A stretch of DNA of 64,000 bases from contig NZ_CP118607.1 in the NCBI RefSeq assembly GCF_028898945.1, positions 3,644,001-3,708,000 on the forward strand, in the 5' to 3' direction. Below the pieces are notes generated by a model. It was not told the origin of the DNA. It saw only the letters and a list, made by a program, of their open reading frames with translations, and did no database searches. A program made the translations under genes and the position numbers. This DNA is from Pseudomonas sp. PSKL.D1. Its GTDB lineage: Bacteria > Pseudomonadota > Gammaproteobacteria > Pseudomonadales > Pseudomonadaceae. Numbering within the stretch: position 1 is the first letter of the stretch; each line of letters opens with the position of its first letter. Shown piece after piece: positions 12,846-22,146 of the stretch.

Positions 12846-13586
12846 ATGGAACATGTCGATCACATCCTGATCGTCGACGACGACCGCGAAATCCGCGAGC
12901 TGGTCGGCAACTACCTGAAGAAGAACGGCCTGCGCACCAGCATCGTTGCCGATGGCCGGCAAATGCGCGCGTTCCTTGAAGGCAACAGCGTCGACTTGAT
13001 CGTGCTCGACATCATGATGCCCGGCGACGATGGCCTGCTGCTGTGCCGCGAACTGCGTGCCGGCAAGCACCGCAACACGCCGGTGCTGATGCTGACCGCG
13101 CGCAACGACGAAACCGACCGCATCATCGGCCTGGAAATGGGCGCCGACGATTACCTCACCAAGCCTTTTTCGGCCCGCGAACTGCTGGCCCGCATCAACG
13201 CCGTGCTGCGCCGCACACGCATGCTGCCACCCAACCTGACCATCAGCGAAAGCAGCCGCCTGCTTGGCTTTGGCCAGTGGCGCCTGGACACCACCGCACG
13301 CCACCTGCTCGACAGCGAAGGCACACTGGTAGCCCTGAGCGGGGCCGAATACCGCCTGCTGCGGGTGTTTCTCGACCACCCCCAGCGGGTGCTCAGCCGT
13401 GAGCAACTGCTCAACCTCACCCAAGGCCGCGAAGCCGACATTTTCGACCGTTCCATCGACCTGCTGGTCAGCCGCCTGCGCCAGCGCCTGGGCGACGATG
13501 CCCGCGAGCCCAGCTGCATCAAGACCGTGCGCAGCGAAGGCTACGTGTTCTCGTTGGCCGTGCAACTGCTCGAGTCACCGTCATGA
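12846..13586 (+). CDS. OmpR-family response regulator
   Basis: A 246-residue two-component regulator. The receiver domain (residues 6-118) has the acidic pair DDD at 11-13, phospho-acceptor D55 (LIVLDIMMPG), T84 and K106. A winged-helix DNA-binding domain (about 145-240) carries LSGAEYRLLRVFLDHPQRVLSREQLL and the recognition segment SIDLLVSRLRQRL. The ATG at 12846 is chosen because the receiver begins at once after it. It overlaps the kinase gene by four bases. The signal is unknown; the closest visible partners are the divergent DUF2790/thioredoxin operon and the OmpA-like gene. Confidence 0.93.
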   Translation: MEHVDHILIVDDDREIRELVGNYLKKNGLRTSIVADGRQMRAFLEGNSVDLIVLDIMMPGDDGLLLCRELRAGKHRNTPVLMLTARNDETDRIIGLEMGADDYLTKPFSARELLARINAVLRRTRMLPPNLTISESSRLLGFGQWRLDTTARHLLDSEGTLVALSGAEYRLLRVFLDHPQRVLSREQLLNLTQGREADIFDRSIDLLVSRLRQRLGDDAREPSCIKTVRSEGYVFSLAVQLLESPS

Positions 13587-14866
13587 AGTGGCCACGCACC
13601 CTGGCCTCACGCCTGGCGCTGATCTTTTTCACCGGGCTGGTGCTGGCCTACGGGTTGTCGTTCAGCCTGCAGGCCTACGAGCGATACATCAGCAGCCGCT
13701 CGATGATGCTCAGCAACCTGGAGCTGGACGTGGCCACCTCCGTGGCCATCCTCGACCGCCTGCCTGCCGCCGAGCGCGCCGCCTGGCTGCCGCGCCTGGA
13801 GCGGCGTACCTACCGCTACCGGCTGGACGGCGGCCTGTCGGGCCAAGCCATGCCATCCAGCGACCCGCCCATGGCCGCCGAATCGATCGTCAAGGCCATC
13901 GGCAGCCAGTACCGCCTGACGTTCCAGGACATCCCCGGCCCCAACGCCCACTTCCAGGCCCATTTGCGCCTGGCCGATGGCGCGCCGCTGACCATCGATG
14001 TGACCCCGGCACCGGTGCCGGTGGCGCGCTGGCTGCCACTGGTGCTGCTGATCCAGCTGGGCGTGCTGCTGATCTGCACCTGGCTGGCGGTACGCCTGGC
14101 CATCGGCCCGCTGACCCGCCTGGCCCAGGCGGTCGATACCCTCGACCCGGACAAACCCGGCGTGCTGCTGGATGAAAGCGGCCCGCGCGAAGTCAAATAT
14201 GCCGCGGTCGCCTTCAATGCCCTGCAGGCACGCATTGCCGCCTACCTGAAAGAGCGCATGCAGCTGCTGGCGGCGATTTCCCACGACCTGCAAACCCCCA
14301 TCACCCGCATGAAACTGCGCGTCGAGGTAATGGACGAAGGCTTGGAGAAAGACAAACTCTGGCACGACCTGGACGCCATGGAGCACCTGGTGCGCGAAGG
14401 CGTGGCCTATGCCCGCAGCATGGACATCAACACCGAGGCCCCCTGCCGTATCAACCTGGACGCCTTCCTCGACAGCCTGGTGTTCGACTACCAGGACAGC
14501 GGCGCCCAGGTCGAACGCCACGGCACCTCCGGCAGCTTGCTGGAAACCCGCCCCCACGCTCTGCGCCGGGTGTTGGTGAACCTGGTGGACAACGCCCTGA
14601 AGTTTGCTGGCAAGGCGCAGCTTGAAGTCAGCCGCGAACAAGGCCGCACGTTGATCCGCATACTCGACGACGGGCCGGGCATACCGGCAGAAGAGCTCAA
14701 TGAAGTGCTCAAGCCGTTCTACCGTGTGGAAAGCTCACGCAACCGCAGCACCGGTGGCACCGGTTTGGGGCTGGCGATTGCGCAGCAGCTGACCCAGGCC
14801 ATGGGGGGGCAATTGACCTTGAGCAACCGCCAGGGTGGCGGGTTGTGCGCGCAGATCGAGCTGTAA
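13583..14866 (+). CDS. sensor histidine kinase, partner of the preceding regulator
   Basis: A 427-residue inner-membrane kinase. Two membrane helices (about 11-29 and 149-171) bracket a periplasmic sensor of about 120 residues. HAMP follows (172-225). The H-box AISHDLQTPITRMKL carries H234. The ATPase domain has NLVDNALKF (N box), DDGPGIP (G1) and GGTGLGLAIAQQL (G2). The gene overlaps the regulator by four bases. Its 3' end also overlaps, tail to tail, the reading frame of the OmpA-like gene on the other strand. Confidence 0.93.
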   Translation: MKWPRTLASRLALIFFTGLVLAYGLSFSLQAYERYISSRSMMLSNLELDVATSVAILDRLPAAERAAWLPRLERRTYRYRLDGGLSGQAMPSSDPPMAAESIVKAIGSQYRLTFQDIPGPNAHFQAHLRLADGAPLTIDVTPAPVPVARWLPLVLLIQLGVLLICTWLAVRLAIGPLTRLAQAVDTLDPDKPGVLLDESGPREVKYAAVAFNALQARIAAYLKERMQLLAAISHDLQTPITRMKLRVEVMDEGLEKDKLWHDLDAMEHLVREGVAYARSMDINTEAPCRINLDAFLDSLVFDYQDSGAQVERHGTSGSLLETRPHALRRVLVNLVDNALKFAGKAQLEVSREQGRTLIRILDDGPGIPAEELNEVLKPFYRVESSRNRSTGGTGLGLAIAQQLTQAMGGQLTLSNRQGGGLCAQIEL

Positions 14867-15403
14867 TAACCCGGTTGTGAGCGGGCCTTGCTCGCTCACT
14901 GAACAGGCACCGAAGTCAGGCACCAGGCGGATTTGCACCCGGCGGTTGGCAGCCCTGCCGGCTGGGGTGTCGTTGCTCGAAAGCGGCAGCGTGGCGGCGA
15001 AGGCCTGTATGGCGAAACAACTGTCCGGAACCTCCCCCACTTGCTTGATCCAGTCTCGCACGGCGTTCGCGCGGGCGCGGGACAGTTCGAGGTTACGCAG
15101 GGCATCACCACTGGCGTCGGCGTGGCCGGCGATCACGATCAACCAGCCGGGTTTGGTTTTGATATGCGCAAGGACGTTGACCAAGCGGTTTTCAGAGCCG
15201 GGCCTGAGCTGGGCGCTGCCTGTGTCGAACAGGTCAAAGCTGTCCAATTCGACTGCCTGCGATGTCTGCAGATCGTGGCCAAGCTCTGGCCAGTCGGGTT
15301 GGCGGGTGAACCAAACCATCAACATGAGTACGGCGGCGGCCGCTGGGAAGCAAAGCCAAATCGCGCCATCACGTAACGCTTCAGACCACTTTTTCTCGGC
15401 CAT
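14735..15403 (-). CDS. OmpA-like peptidoglycan-binding membrane protein
   Basis: A 222-residue protein with one N-terminal membrane helix (about 17-34, AIWLCFPAAAAVLMLMVWF) and a periplasmic OmpA-C domain (about 50-165). The peptidoglycan-binding signature is present: FDTGSAQLRPGSENRL, AGHADASGDALRNLELSRARANAVRDWI and NRRVQIRL. The start at 15403 has an AGGAAG site. After about residue 178 the frame runs on for some 44 codons antisense to the kinase gene; that tail shows no family resemblance. Similar solitary proteins sit beside MotA/ExbB-like motors elsewhere, but none is visible here. Confidence 0.78.
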   Translation of the reverse strand: MAEKKWSEALRDGAIWLCFPAAAAVLMLMVWFTRQPDWPELGHDLQTSQAVELDSFDLFDTGSAQLRPGSENRLVNVLAHIKTKPGWLIVIAGHADASGDALRNLELSRARANAVRDWIKQVGEVPDSCFAIQAFAATLPLSSNDTPAGRAANRRVQIRLVPDFGACSVSEQGPLTTGLLQLDLRAQPATLAVAQGQLPPHGLGQLLRNRQPQTGATGAAVA

Positions 15404-15750
15404 TTCGCGAACTTCCTTTTGCAGGATTAGGAGAGTTGTTACCTTCTTGTAAATGCGAGAGGTTATCGGGTATCCCGGCACACTCGGAGATAACGTGGTC
15501 CAAGTTATCCCTGGACTCCAGTGCAGCAGCCAAATTTAGAATTGCCCTACATTAGTTGGTAAAAAAATCCTACATACAACCCACCAATTCCTGCGCGCAT
15601 GGTGCTTATTCTGATTGCAATTGAAATACTCGAACCCAGCACTCAAAGCCTCTCTACACACTGATACACAACCCCCACCCCTCGACACACTGCAGATACC
15701 CTACCCCCGCACACTCCCGGTCACACCAAGACCTACCGGGAGACCCACCG
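15404..15750. other. 347-bp intergenic region
   Basis: This divergent region holds the leaders of the OmpA-like gene and of the ferric-reductase-like gene. It is AT-richer than its surroundings around 15530-15620. The heptamer CCTACAT occurs twice, 23 bases apart (15546 and 15569), which might be a paired regulator site. I see no gene, repeat element or terminator in it. Confidence 0.5.
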
Positions 15751-16371
15751 ATGAAGCCCCTCACCCTGCCCTCCGGCTGGAAGCTGTTCGCCGCCCTCGC
15801 CGCCCTGACGCTACTGATGACAGCCCTGATACTGGCCGCGTACCCACCCGGCTCCGGCGGCCTGCGCAGTGCCATCCGCGCCACGGCGCGCAGTTCGCTG
15901 GTGTTGTTCCTGATGGCCTTTCTGGCCTCTTCGTTGGTGACCTTGCTGCCCGGCCCGGGCACCCGGCGCCTGCTACGAGAGCGGCGCTTTCTGGGCCTGG
16001 CCTTCGCCTTTTCCCACACCGTGCATGGCGTGCTGATCTACCGCTACGCCCAACAATTCCCTGAGCTGTTCTGGGCCGGGCGCACGGTTACCTCAAGCCT
16101 GCCGGGCAGCATCGGCTACCTGTTCCTGCTGCTGCTTACCCTCACATCGTTCAAGGCCCCCATGCGCTTGATGGGCGGCCGTGCCTGGAAGCTGCTGCAC
16201 AGCACCGGCATGTGGGTGCTGGCCGGGGTGTTCTGCCTGTCGTTCTACAAGCGCATCCCCATGGGCGGCTGGTATCCGCTGGCCTTCGCCCTGGTGTTCA
16301 GCGCCATCGCCTTCAAGCTCACCGCCAAGCTGGCGCAGCGCCAACGCCGCGCCGTCACCGCCCTTTCCTGA
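15751..16371 (+). CDS. ferric-reductase-like transmembrane protein
   Basis: A 206-residue integral membrane protein with about six helices. Histidines in membrane segments (SHTVHG near residue 92 and LHSTGMW near 150) match the haem-ligand pattern of the YedZ/MsrQ and ferric-reductase-like domain. Members pass electrons across the membrane through haem b. The next gene, a DoxX protein, starts seven bases after its stop, so the two form an operon. No MsrP-like partner is next to it, so it should not be named msrQ. Confidence 0.75.
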   Translation: MKPLTLPSGWKLFAALAALTLLMTALILAAYPPGSGGLRSAIRATARSSLVLFLMAFLASSLVTLLPGPGTRRLLRERRFLGLAFAFSHTVHGVLIYRYAQQFPELFWAGRTVTSSLPGSIGYLFLLLLTLTSFKAPMRLMGGRAWKLLHSTGMWVLAGVFCLSFYKRIPMGGWYPLAFALVFSAIAFKLTAKLAQRQRRAVTALS

Positions 16372-16377
16372 ACCGAG

Positions 16378-16878
16378 ATGACGACCATGACAACCCTGAC
16401 CCGCACCTTGAGCCACATCGATCGCCTCGGCAACTGGAGTGCCGACCTGCCACTGCGGCTGTTTCTGGCCTGGGAGTTTTTCGAATCCGGGCTGGAGAAA
16501 TTCAACGGCGCCAACTGGTTTGCCGACCTGCAGTCGAGCTTCCCCTTCCCCTTCAGCGCGTTGCCGGCGGAGCTGAACTGGCAATTGTCGATGTGGGCGG
16601 AGCTGATCCTGCCCTTGCTGCTCTTGCTGGGTTTAGGTACCCGGCTGGCATCCGCCGGGCTGATGGTGGTGACCGTGGTGGCCATCGCAGCGGTGCACTG
16701 GCCCGCTCACTGGTCGAGCCTTGCAGAGCTGGCGCAGGGCTACGCCATCACCAACCAGGGTTACGGCAACTTCAAGCTGCCGCTGATTTACCTGGTGGCA
16801 CTGCTACCGCTGCTGTTGAAGGGATCGGGGCGCCTGAGCCTGGACCACTGGCTCAAGGCGCGCCTGCTGCAACATTGA
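16378..16878 (+). CDS. DoxX family membrane protein
   Basis: A 166-residue protein with four predicted helices and the DoxX pattern [17 protein letters not shown] near the N-terminus and [20 protein letters not shown] in the middle. Family members are linked to quinone or thiol redox chemistry in the membrane. Two ATGs lie nine bases apart (16378 and 16387); the first is taken. It is cotranscribed with the ferric-reductase-like gene, which suggests a joint redox role. Confidence 0.85.
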   Translation: MTTMTTLTRTLSHIDRLGNWSADLPLRLFLAWEFFESGLEKFNGANWFADLQSSFPFPFSALPAELNWQLSMWAELILPLLLLLGLGTRLASAGLMVVTVVAIAAVHWPAHWSSLAELAQGYAITNQGYGNFKLPLIYLVALLPLLLKGSGRLSLDHWLKARLLQH

Positions 16879-16888
16879 CCGCAGGTGG

Positions 16889-17440
16889 TCAATCTTCGAG
16901 GGGCTTGGGTGGCGCGGAAGGTTTTGCCGGCTTGGCGGGCTTGGTGTCCTTGACCTTGGGCTCGGGCACTGCCGCCACCGGCTCTGGCGCAGCCACGTTT
17001 TTTTCGGTTGCTGGCAAGTCGTCAACGGCCTTGAAGATGGCCTGCGGGTCGATCTTCTCGCCGGTGTCATCGTCCTTGAGCATATGCCGCTCGCCATCCT
17101 TGCCGATCAGGATCACCTTGGTGCCCTTGCTGGCACCGAGCTTGAGTTCACGGATCAGGGCCATGGTGGTCTGCTGCTCAAGGTTCTTGTCTTCGCGCTT
17201 GCCCATCATGTTGGCCACGCTGTACAGCACCAGGCCACGCTCCTTGAAGGCGGCCTGGGTAGCCGGGTCTTTCAGGGCGTCGTTCAGGCCGCGCAAGGTG
17301 GGGTCGGCACTGCTCGGTGCGATGACCACCAAAGGCCTGGCCTTGCCCAGCTCCTTGGCCAGCGGTGCATCACTGTCGGCGGCATACAGCGGGCCCGTCA
17401 GGGCGAGCAAGGTGGCGAGGGTCAGTGACCGGACGAGCAT
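16889..17440 (-). CDS. DUF4174 exported protein with Lys/Pro-rich tail
   Basis: A 183-residue protein. A signal peptide ends near LYAADSD (residue 21). The DUF4174 core, a thioredoxin-like fold without a CxxC, spans about 35-140 with RPLVVIAPSSADP and GTKVILIGKDGE. The C-terminal 45 residues are rich in Lys, Pro and Ala (KPAKPAKPSAPPKP) and probably disordered. The start at 17440 is preceded by GGAGA. It converges on the DoxX gene with ten bases between stops. The role is unknown. Confidence 0.75.
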   Translation of the reverse strand: MLVRSLTLATLLALTGPLYAADSDAPLAKELGKARPLVVIAPSSADPTLRGLNDALKDPATQAAFKERGLVLYSVANMMGKREDKNLEQQTTMALIRELKLGASKGTKVILIGKDGERHMLKDDDTGEKIDPQAIFKAVDDLPATEKNVAAPEPVAAVPEPKVKDTKPAKPAKPSAPPKPLED

Positions 17441-17626
17441 GCGTATCTCCTTATTCTCTCGATAAACCAAAGACTACAGATCATGGAGAAAGATCCGACG
17501 CGGGAGCCTAAACCACTTGCTTGAAGCCTGCTCGGCACAAAGGTAACTTCCGATTACCATGACCGGGCTGCGACATCTCCGGAAACATCACAGCCCAGTT
17601 AGAGCATAGTTCAAAGCGGCCAGGGG

Positions 17627-20600
17627 TCAGGATATGTAGCCAGGTATGAAACCTGCCCTGCCCATGGCCTCACGGGTCAATTGCAGCAGCACCTCATGTT
17701 CGCGTTGCTGATTGTCGATGTGCAAAAGCGCGATTTCATGCTCATGATCACCCAACGCCATCAGCCGTTCCAGTTCATCGTGGTAAGACTCCGGCACCTG
17801 CAAACGGCTATCGGAGCTGCTTTTAAGGTAGTCCTGCCAGAACGGTTGCCTGGCCATGTACTGGGCAAGGTTTTCCACCGTTTGCGCTGCCAGCACCATG
17901 CGCCTGGCCTGGTTGATGTCCCAGGCGTTCAGGTTTGGAATGCCGAAATACAACATGTCATCCTGCTCGATTGGCAGGTCGAGCACAGCACGCAGTTGAA
18001 TCCGGTAGGCCAGCGCGAACTCGATCGATTCGCTGCCCGCGCCCACCCTGATGGCATGCTCTGCAGCAACCTGGTCCAGCACGTTCATGCGCCACAACTG
18101 CCCCCCCAGATGCAGCAGCGCGCGCTCGGGATGTTGCGCGAGCTCGCCATGACGTGCACGCCACACCAGCACACGCAACTCCAGGTCCGAGAAGCGAATG
18201 GTTGCATTATCCTGGCAGTTGGCAACGGCGGCATTTTCGAACAGCTCTCGCTTCAGCACATCATCCCTCTCCATGTACTCGAACATCTTCAACAGACGGG
18301 TACTGAAGTTTCTGGCCAACGGTGCAGATTTGAAATTGCCTGATGACGTGAGCGCCGCCATGGTGGAGAAGAAATCTGCAGCGCCATGTTCAGCTTCCAG
18401 CTGAACCCACAGCGCAGCCATGTCATCGCGCCTGCTGATCGGTAGCACGTCCAGCCAACGCAGCCGATAGGGTACCCGGCTCTCCTCCAGCCAATGCCAG
18501 ATACTCAGTGATGCAGACGGTGCGTCCAGCAAGTTACCGTGCAGGTTGACCCGGCCTGTGCGCCACAGGCCCGATTCATGCAAACCATCTGGCAATTCAT
18601 ACAAACCGTTGTCGCGCAAGTCGAGCGTGTGCAGTTCGGGGCTGTCCAGCACGCCATAAGGGAAGGTGTCCAGCTGACTGCGGTTGAGCAACAGCGCATT
18701 CAGGCGAGGCATGCCAAAAATCGAGAAGCTACGGCCGAGCGGGTTGTTCGACAAGTTCAGGTACACCAGTGAACTGCAACTGGCCAGCACCAGCGCTTGC
18801 CCTTCATCCAGCACGATCTGGTTACCGGACAGGTCGAGCACTTCCAGGTTTTCGGTAATGGCTTGGGGTAATGGCAAGCGCGTCAGCCGGCAGTTGGTAA
18901 TTTCCAGGCTTCGCAGGTTGGGGAACGCCCGCAGAAATTCATCCGGCACAATCTCCATGCGCATCGCGCGAATGGCGAGGATGGAGATATGCGGAAAACT
19001 CACCTCCTGCGGAATACTTGGTAACTGCTGCAGCCGGCTGCGGGTCTGGCTGAGAATGAAACGCCGCTCTGCCAGCATGCCGCCTTCCATCTCCGGCACG
19101 AGCCAGCGCCAGCAGTCGACCAGCCCTCGCCTGAAATCACGCCGGGCAAACAGTTCCAGTGTCGGGAAAGCGTTTCGCACCCATTGGTTCAGATGACGGG
19201 TCAGCAGGTCGTATTGGCGCTCCAGGGCCTCCAGGCGCTGCGGTGCCTCCTGCGCCTGCAGCCAACGCCCGATCTGCTCGTCGCTGAACGCCGGGAACAG
19301 GTCTCGCAGCCTGGCCTGAAGCGCTCGCGGGCTTCGCGCGCCCAGGGTTGCCCAGAACCTGCCGCCGCTCAGCGGATACCCGACCCTGGCTTCGTCGAGC
19401 CGCAGGGGCGCAAGGAACATGGCCCTTGGCTGCTGAATGCCGAGCCATCCCGCGATGTGCTGATGCTGGCGTTCAGCCTCCGTGGCCAGGTGCGCGCGCA
19501 ACGCCGATCCGGCGGGTTCTGTGAGGCCCAACAGGGCACGCTCTGGCGCGGAGTAGGCCATCGCCATGCTTGCGAACAGTTCGCCACCTTCTGCCTGGGC
19601 CTCCCCTTGGGCCGCCAGCAGGGTAAACCGCCCTTCATGGTGAACCAGGTCGCGCAAGGTGCCTGCACCTTCAATGGTCAGCAATGGCTGGCTGGAGTCG
19701 CCATCGAACAGGCGCCAGCCTGGCAGGCTGGCCGCCTGCGGCAAACGTGCCAGCAGCTTCAGTGAAACCCGCGCAAGGTCGAGGGTCTGGGGGGTATCGA
19801 TGATCAGCGCCTCACGCACCCGTGCGACGCGGGTGGCCTGAACCTGCGACCTGGCCATCTGGGCCATTTGCAGCGGTACCCTTTGCGTATCGAGCAGGGT
19901 CTGACGGTCTTGCGCGCTGGCCATGCGCAGCACCTCATCCGCCGCCAGCCGGTGCAGGCTTGCGAAATCCCGGCGCAGGATTTCACTGCCTTCGGCATCG
20001 GTGTACATCTCCTCATACAACGACTGCAACACGTCGCGACGCTGGCTCCACAGCACATCGGCCAGTGCGCGGCCTTCTTTCCCGGCGGCACCGGCCAGCG
20101 CCTGGGCACGCGCCAGCAACACCGTGTCGGTAATGTGCTGGCCGCCCTGAAGCTGATCGATCAATGTGCGGATTCGGCCGGCCAGCAGCAGGCGGGTAAC
20201 GGTGTCTGCCATGCCGGCTTCTGCACGCCGTTGGTAGACATGCAGCGCCCGCAAGTGGTCAATGTCAAGACCATGGATGGCCATGACCTGATCAACCTGC
20301 AGGTCGTCCAGCCCACTGTAAGGCCGGCCCAGGCGCCGGAACATCATGCGGGCATCGGTCCATTCAGCTGGCTGCTCATGCCACAGCCGCCAGGCGCCTG
20401 CACCGTTGTGACGCAATTGGGGGCTGTGGCCCCGGTAGGGCATCAATCGCCACGGCGCATCCGGATTATCCTGGATAATGCGGTACCAATGGTTCTGTAT
20501 CTCGATCCAGTGATTGCTCCCTTGTCGATAGATGCCCTGCTCATCCATCACCGCCGCAGCCGGCGGGCTTTCACTGTGGTACGGCTGCAGGTCGCCGTTC

Positions 20601-22069
20601 CAAAGCTTCTCGCTGCCGCCCTCCAGGCGTGCCGAAATCAAGGTATCCACCTGGCTCCATGCGCGACGCACCACGGCTACCGATGCGGCCGTAGCGCCAA
20701 CCAGTACGACCTGCTTACCCACGGTCAACAGGTGCTCCAGCGCAGCATCATGCTCGTCGTCCTGCCAGTCGGTGATTGCCTGGTAAGCCTCTTCCAACAG
20801 CTCATAGACCATTACCGCCGCCATCACTGCGCCAATCGCAGGCATGTACAGCCCGGCAATGGCCAGCAAGGTCCAGCCTTCAGCCATCAGGCGCCGGTCA
20901 TGCTCGGCCTGGGCCTGGCGGTCCAGTTGTGCCACGGGTGGGGCGATAATCGCCGCGTCGTCCTTGATCTGTGCAACCCAGGCGTCAGCCAGGTGCTCGA
21001 ACAGTGGCAGCGGGTAGCCTGTGGTTTGCTCATCAAGGTCACGCGTTGCCCAGTCGGCGACGTCATTCAGCCGCTCGTTGACCGCGGCAAAGAGCTTGTG
21101 GCTTTCGCGACGGCGCACAAACCGGCTGAAAAACTGCCTGTAGGACTTTTGGCGCAGGCGCATGCCAAGCACCCTGCGCGCATAGTCCTCCAAATCATCA
21201 CATGCGCTCCACGCGCCTTCAGGGTCGGCAGGGACGTATACCAGCACCCGTTTGGTCGAGTTGTAGACCACTCCGACGTCGATGACGTCCAGCACCACGA
21301 CATGCTGCAAGGGGCAACCGAAAATCTTCAGTTGCCTGGCGTGAACTGGCGCGCCGGCAAGCGTGCCGGGCTTGCCGTCGCGGCACAGGCCGATTATCAG
21401 TTGCAGTTCCTGGCCACTCAATACGCCCTGCGCCTTTGCCTGCACGGCGTCGGCCAGCATGCTGCTGCGCTGAAACTGTGCGAGGGTCGCCCGTACGTCA
21501 TGCTTGTCCTGGCCTGTAACCAGCACCTCGCTCAAGTGTTCCTGATAACGCTGCCCCACATCCAGGTCACGGCATACCTTTGCGAACGCCACGGCAGAAA
21601 GCCCTGCCTGCCTGACGCCTTTGGTGTCGACCAAGCCGTTATGCCGAGGCTGTTCGCTTTGCTCCTGCGCGGTGAAGTTGTAGAGCGCCGCCTCAATCAG
21701 TGGCAAGTCGTAGTAATCGCTGTCAGGGACCGGAACGCGGCCAGCGAAGTAACTGCTCGTGTAGGCCTCGTAGACGTACCATTTACGAAAGTAGAGCGCA
21801 TCCACATCCAGGTGCCCGTACCCGTCAAGCGCCTGATTGAGCAACGGCCTGGCGAAATCGTCGATATTACGCACTTGGGCAAACACCACCGAAAGCTGCT
21901 GGTTACACCTCAGCAATTGGCGCAGCGCTTCGCTGAGCGCTGTGAATTCAGATTCGTTCAATTGGCTCACCCAGTCGGGCAAGCGCTTCGCAATCAACTG
22001 ATCCTGGTACGCTTGCGCGACGGCGAGCGTGTCTACTTCGGGCTGTGATTTTTCGGCAACTTCTGGCAT
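17627..22069 (-). CDS. DUF6543-LRR-NEL protein, predicted secreted E3 ubiquitin ligase
   Basis: A 1480-residue effector or toxin-like protein. The N-terminal thousand residues resemble the dermonecrotic-toxin-like DUF6543 region, with hydrophobic stretches near 395-425 and 450-470 that could insert in membranes. Leucine-rich repeats span about 1035-1190 (LRSLEITNCRLTRLPLP, LEVLDLSGNQI, LVYLNLSNNPL, LHTLDLRDNGLYELPDGL). A novel E3 ligase (NEL) domain fills the rest, with the catalytic Cys-x-Asp in ANCQDNATI (C1285). NEL enzymes such as IpaH and SspH move host ubiquitin. GGAGG six bases before the ATG at 22069 favours this start over a GTG at 22096. No secretion-system genes or chaperone lie nearby. 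Confidence 0.88.
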   Translation of the reverse strand: MPEVAEKSQPEVDTLAVAQAYQDQLIAKRLPDWVSQLNESEFTALSEALRQLLRCNQQLSVVFAQVRNIDDFARPLLNQALDGYGHLDVDALYFRKWYVYEAYTSSYFAGRVPVPDSDYYDLPLIEAALYNFTAQEQSEQPRHNGLVDTKGVRQAGLSAVAFAKVCRDLDVGQRYQEHLSEVLVTGQDKHDVRATLAQFQRSSMLADAVQAKAQGVLSGQELQLIIGLCRDGKPGTLAGAPVHARQLKIFGCPLQHVVVLDVIDVGVVYNSTKRVLVYVPADPEGAWSACDDLEDYARRVLGMRLRQKSYRQFFSRFVRRRESHKLFAAVNERLNDVADWATRDLDEQTTGYPLPLFEHLADAWVAQIKDDAAIIAPPVAQLDRQAQAEHDRRLMAEGWTLLAIAGLYMPAIGAVMAAVMVYELLEEAYQAITDWQDDEHDAALEHLLTVGKQVVLVGATAASVAVVRRAWSQVDTLISARLEGGSEKLWNGDLQPYHSESPPAAAVMDEQGIYRQGSNHWIEIQNHWYRIIQDNPDAPWRLMPYRGHSPQLRHNGAGAWRLWHEQPAEWTDARMMFRRLGRPYSGLDDLQVDQVMAIHGLDIDHLRALHVYQRRAEAGMADTVTRLLLAGRIRTLIDQLQGGQHITDTVLLARAQALAGAAGKEGRALADVLWSQRRDVLQSLYEEMYTDAEGSEILRRDFASLHRLAADEVLRMASAQDRQTLLDTQRVPLQMAQMARSQVQATRVARVREALIIDTPQTLDLARVSLKLLARLPQAASLPGWRLFDGDSSQPLLTIEGAGTLRDLVHHEGRFTLLAAQGEAQAEGGELFASMAMAYSAPERALLGLTEPAGSALRAHLATEAERQHQHIAGWLGIQQPRAMFLAPLRLDEARVGYPLSGGRFWATLGARSPRALQARLRDLFPAFSDEQIGRWLQAQEAPQRLEALERQYDLLTRHLNQWVRNAFPTLELFARRDFRRGLVDCWRWLVPEMEGGMLAERRFILSQTRSRLQQLPSIPQEVSFPHISILAIRAMRMEIVPDEFLRAFPNLRSLEITNCRLTRLPLPQAITENLEVLDLSGNQIVLDEGQALVLASCSSLVYLNLSNNPLGRSFSIFGMPRLNALLLNRSQLDTFPYGVLDSPELHTLDLRDNGLYELPDGLHESGLWRTGRVNLHGNLLDAPSASLSIWHWLEESRVPYRLRWLDVLPISRRDDMAALWVQLEAEHGAADFFSTMAALTSSGNFKSAPLARNFSTRLLKMFEYMERDDVLKRELFENAAVANCQDNATIRFSDLELRVLVWRARHGELAQHPERALLHLGGQLWRMNVLDQVAAEHAIRVGAGSESIEFALAYRIQLRAVLDLPIEQDDMLYFGIPNLNAWDINQARRMVLAAQTVENLAQYMARQPFWQDYLKSSSDSRLQVPESYHDELERLMALGDHEHEIALLHIDNQQREHEVLLQLTREAMGRAGFIPGYIS

Positions 22070-22125
22070 GACGGCCTCCAACGAGCAGGAGGTCACGAGC
22101 CTAGGCAGTACAAGGCATCACCTGG

Positions 22126-22137
22126 AGATAGCTATCT
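22126..22137. promoter_or_regulatory. 12-bp palindrome upstream of the NEL gene
   Basis: AGATAGCTATCT is a perfect palindrome in the 77-bp gap between polB and the NEL gene, centred about 62 bases before the NEL start. It could be an operator or part of the promoter. Evidence is symmetry and position only. Confidence 0.35.
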
Positions 22138-22146
22138 AGCACCCAT

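Noticed and set aside
14735..15403. OmpA-like protein as ZorB of a Zorya defence system
   Set aside because: ZorB has an OmpA-type domain with a membrane helix, but no MotA-like ZorA and no helicase or nuclease gene is next to it.
15751..16371. msrQ naming for the ferric-reductase-like gene
   Set aside because: The haem-ligand pattern is similar, but the partner msrP is not adjacent and the neighbour is a DoxX gene.
19868..22048. 726-codon open frame on the plus strand, antisense to the NEL gene
   Set aside because: It has no family motifs, its composition is typical of antisense frames in GC-rich DNA, and the minus strand carries clear LRR and NEL domains.
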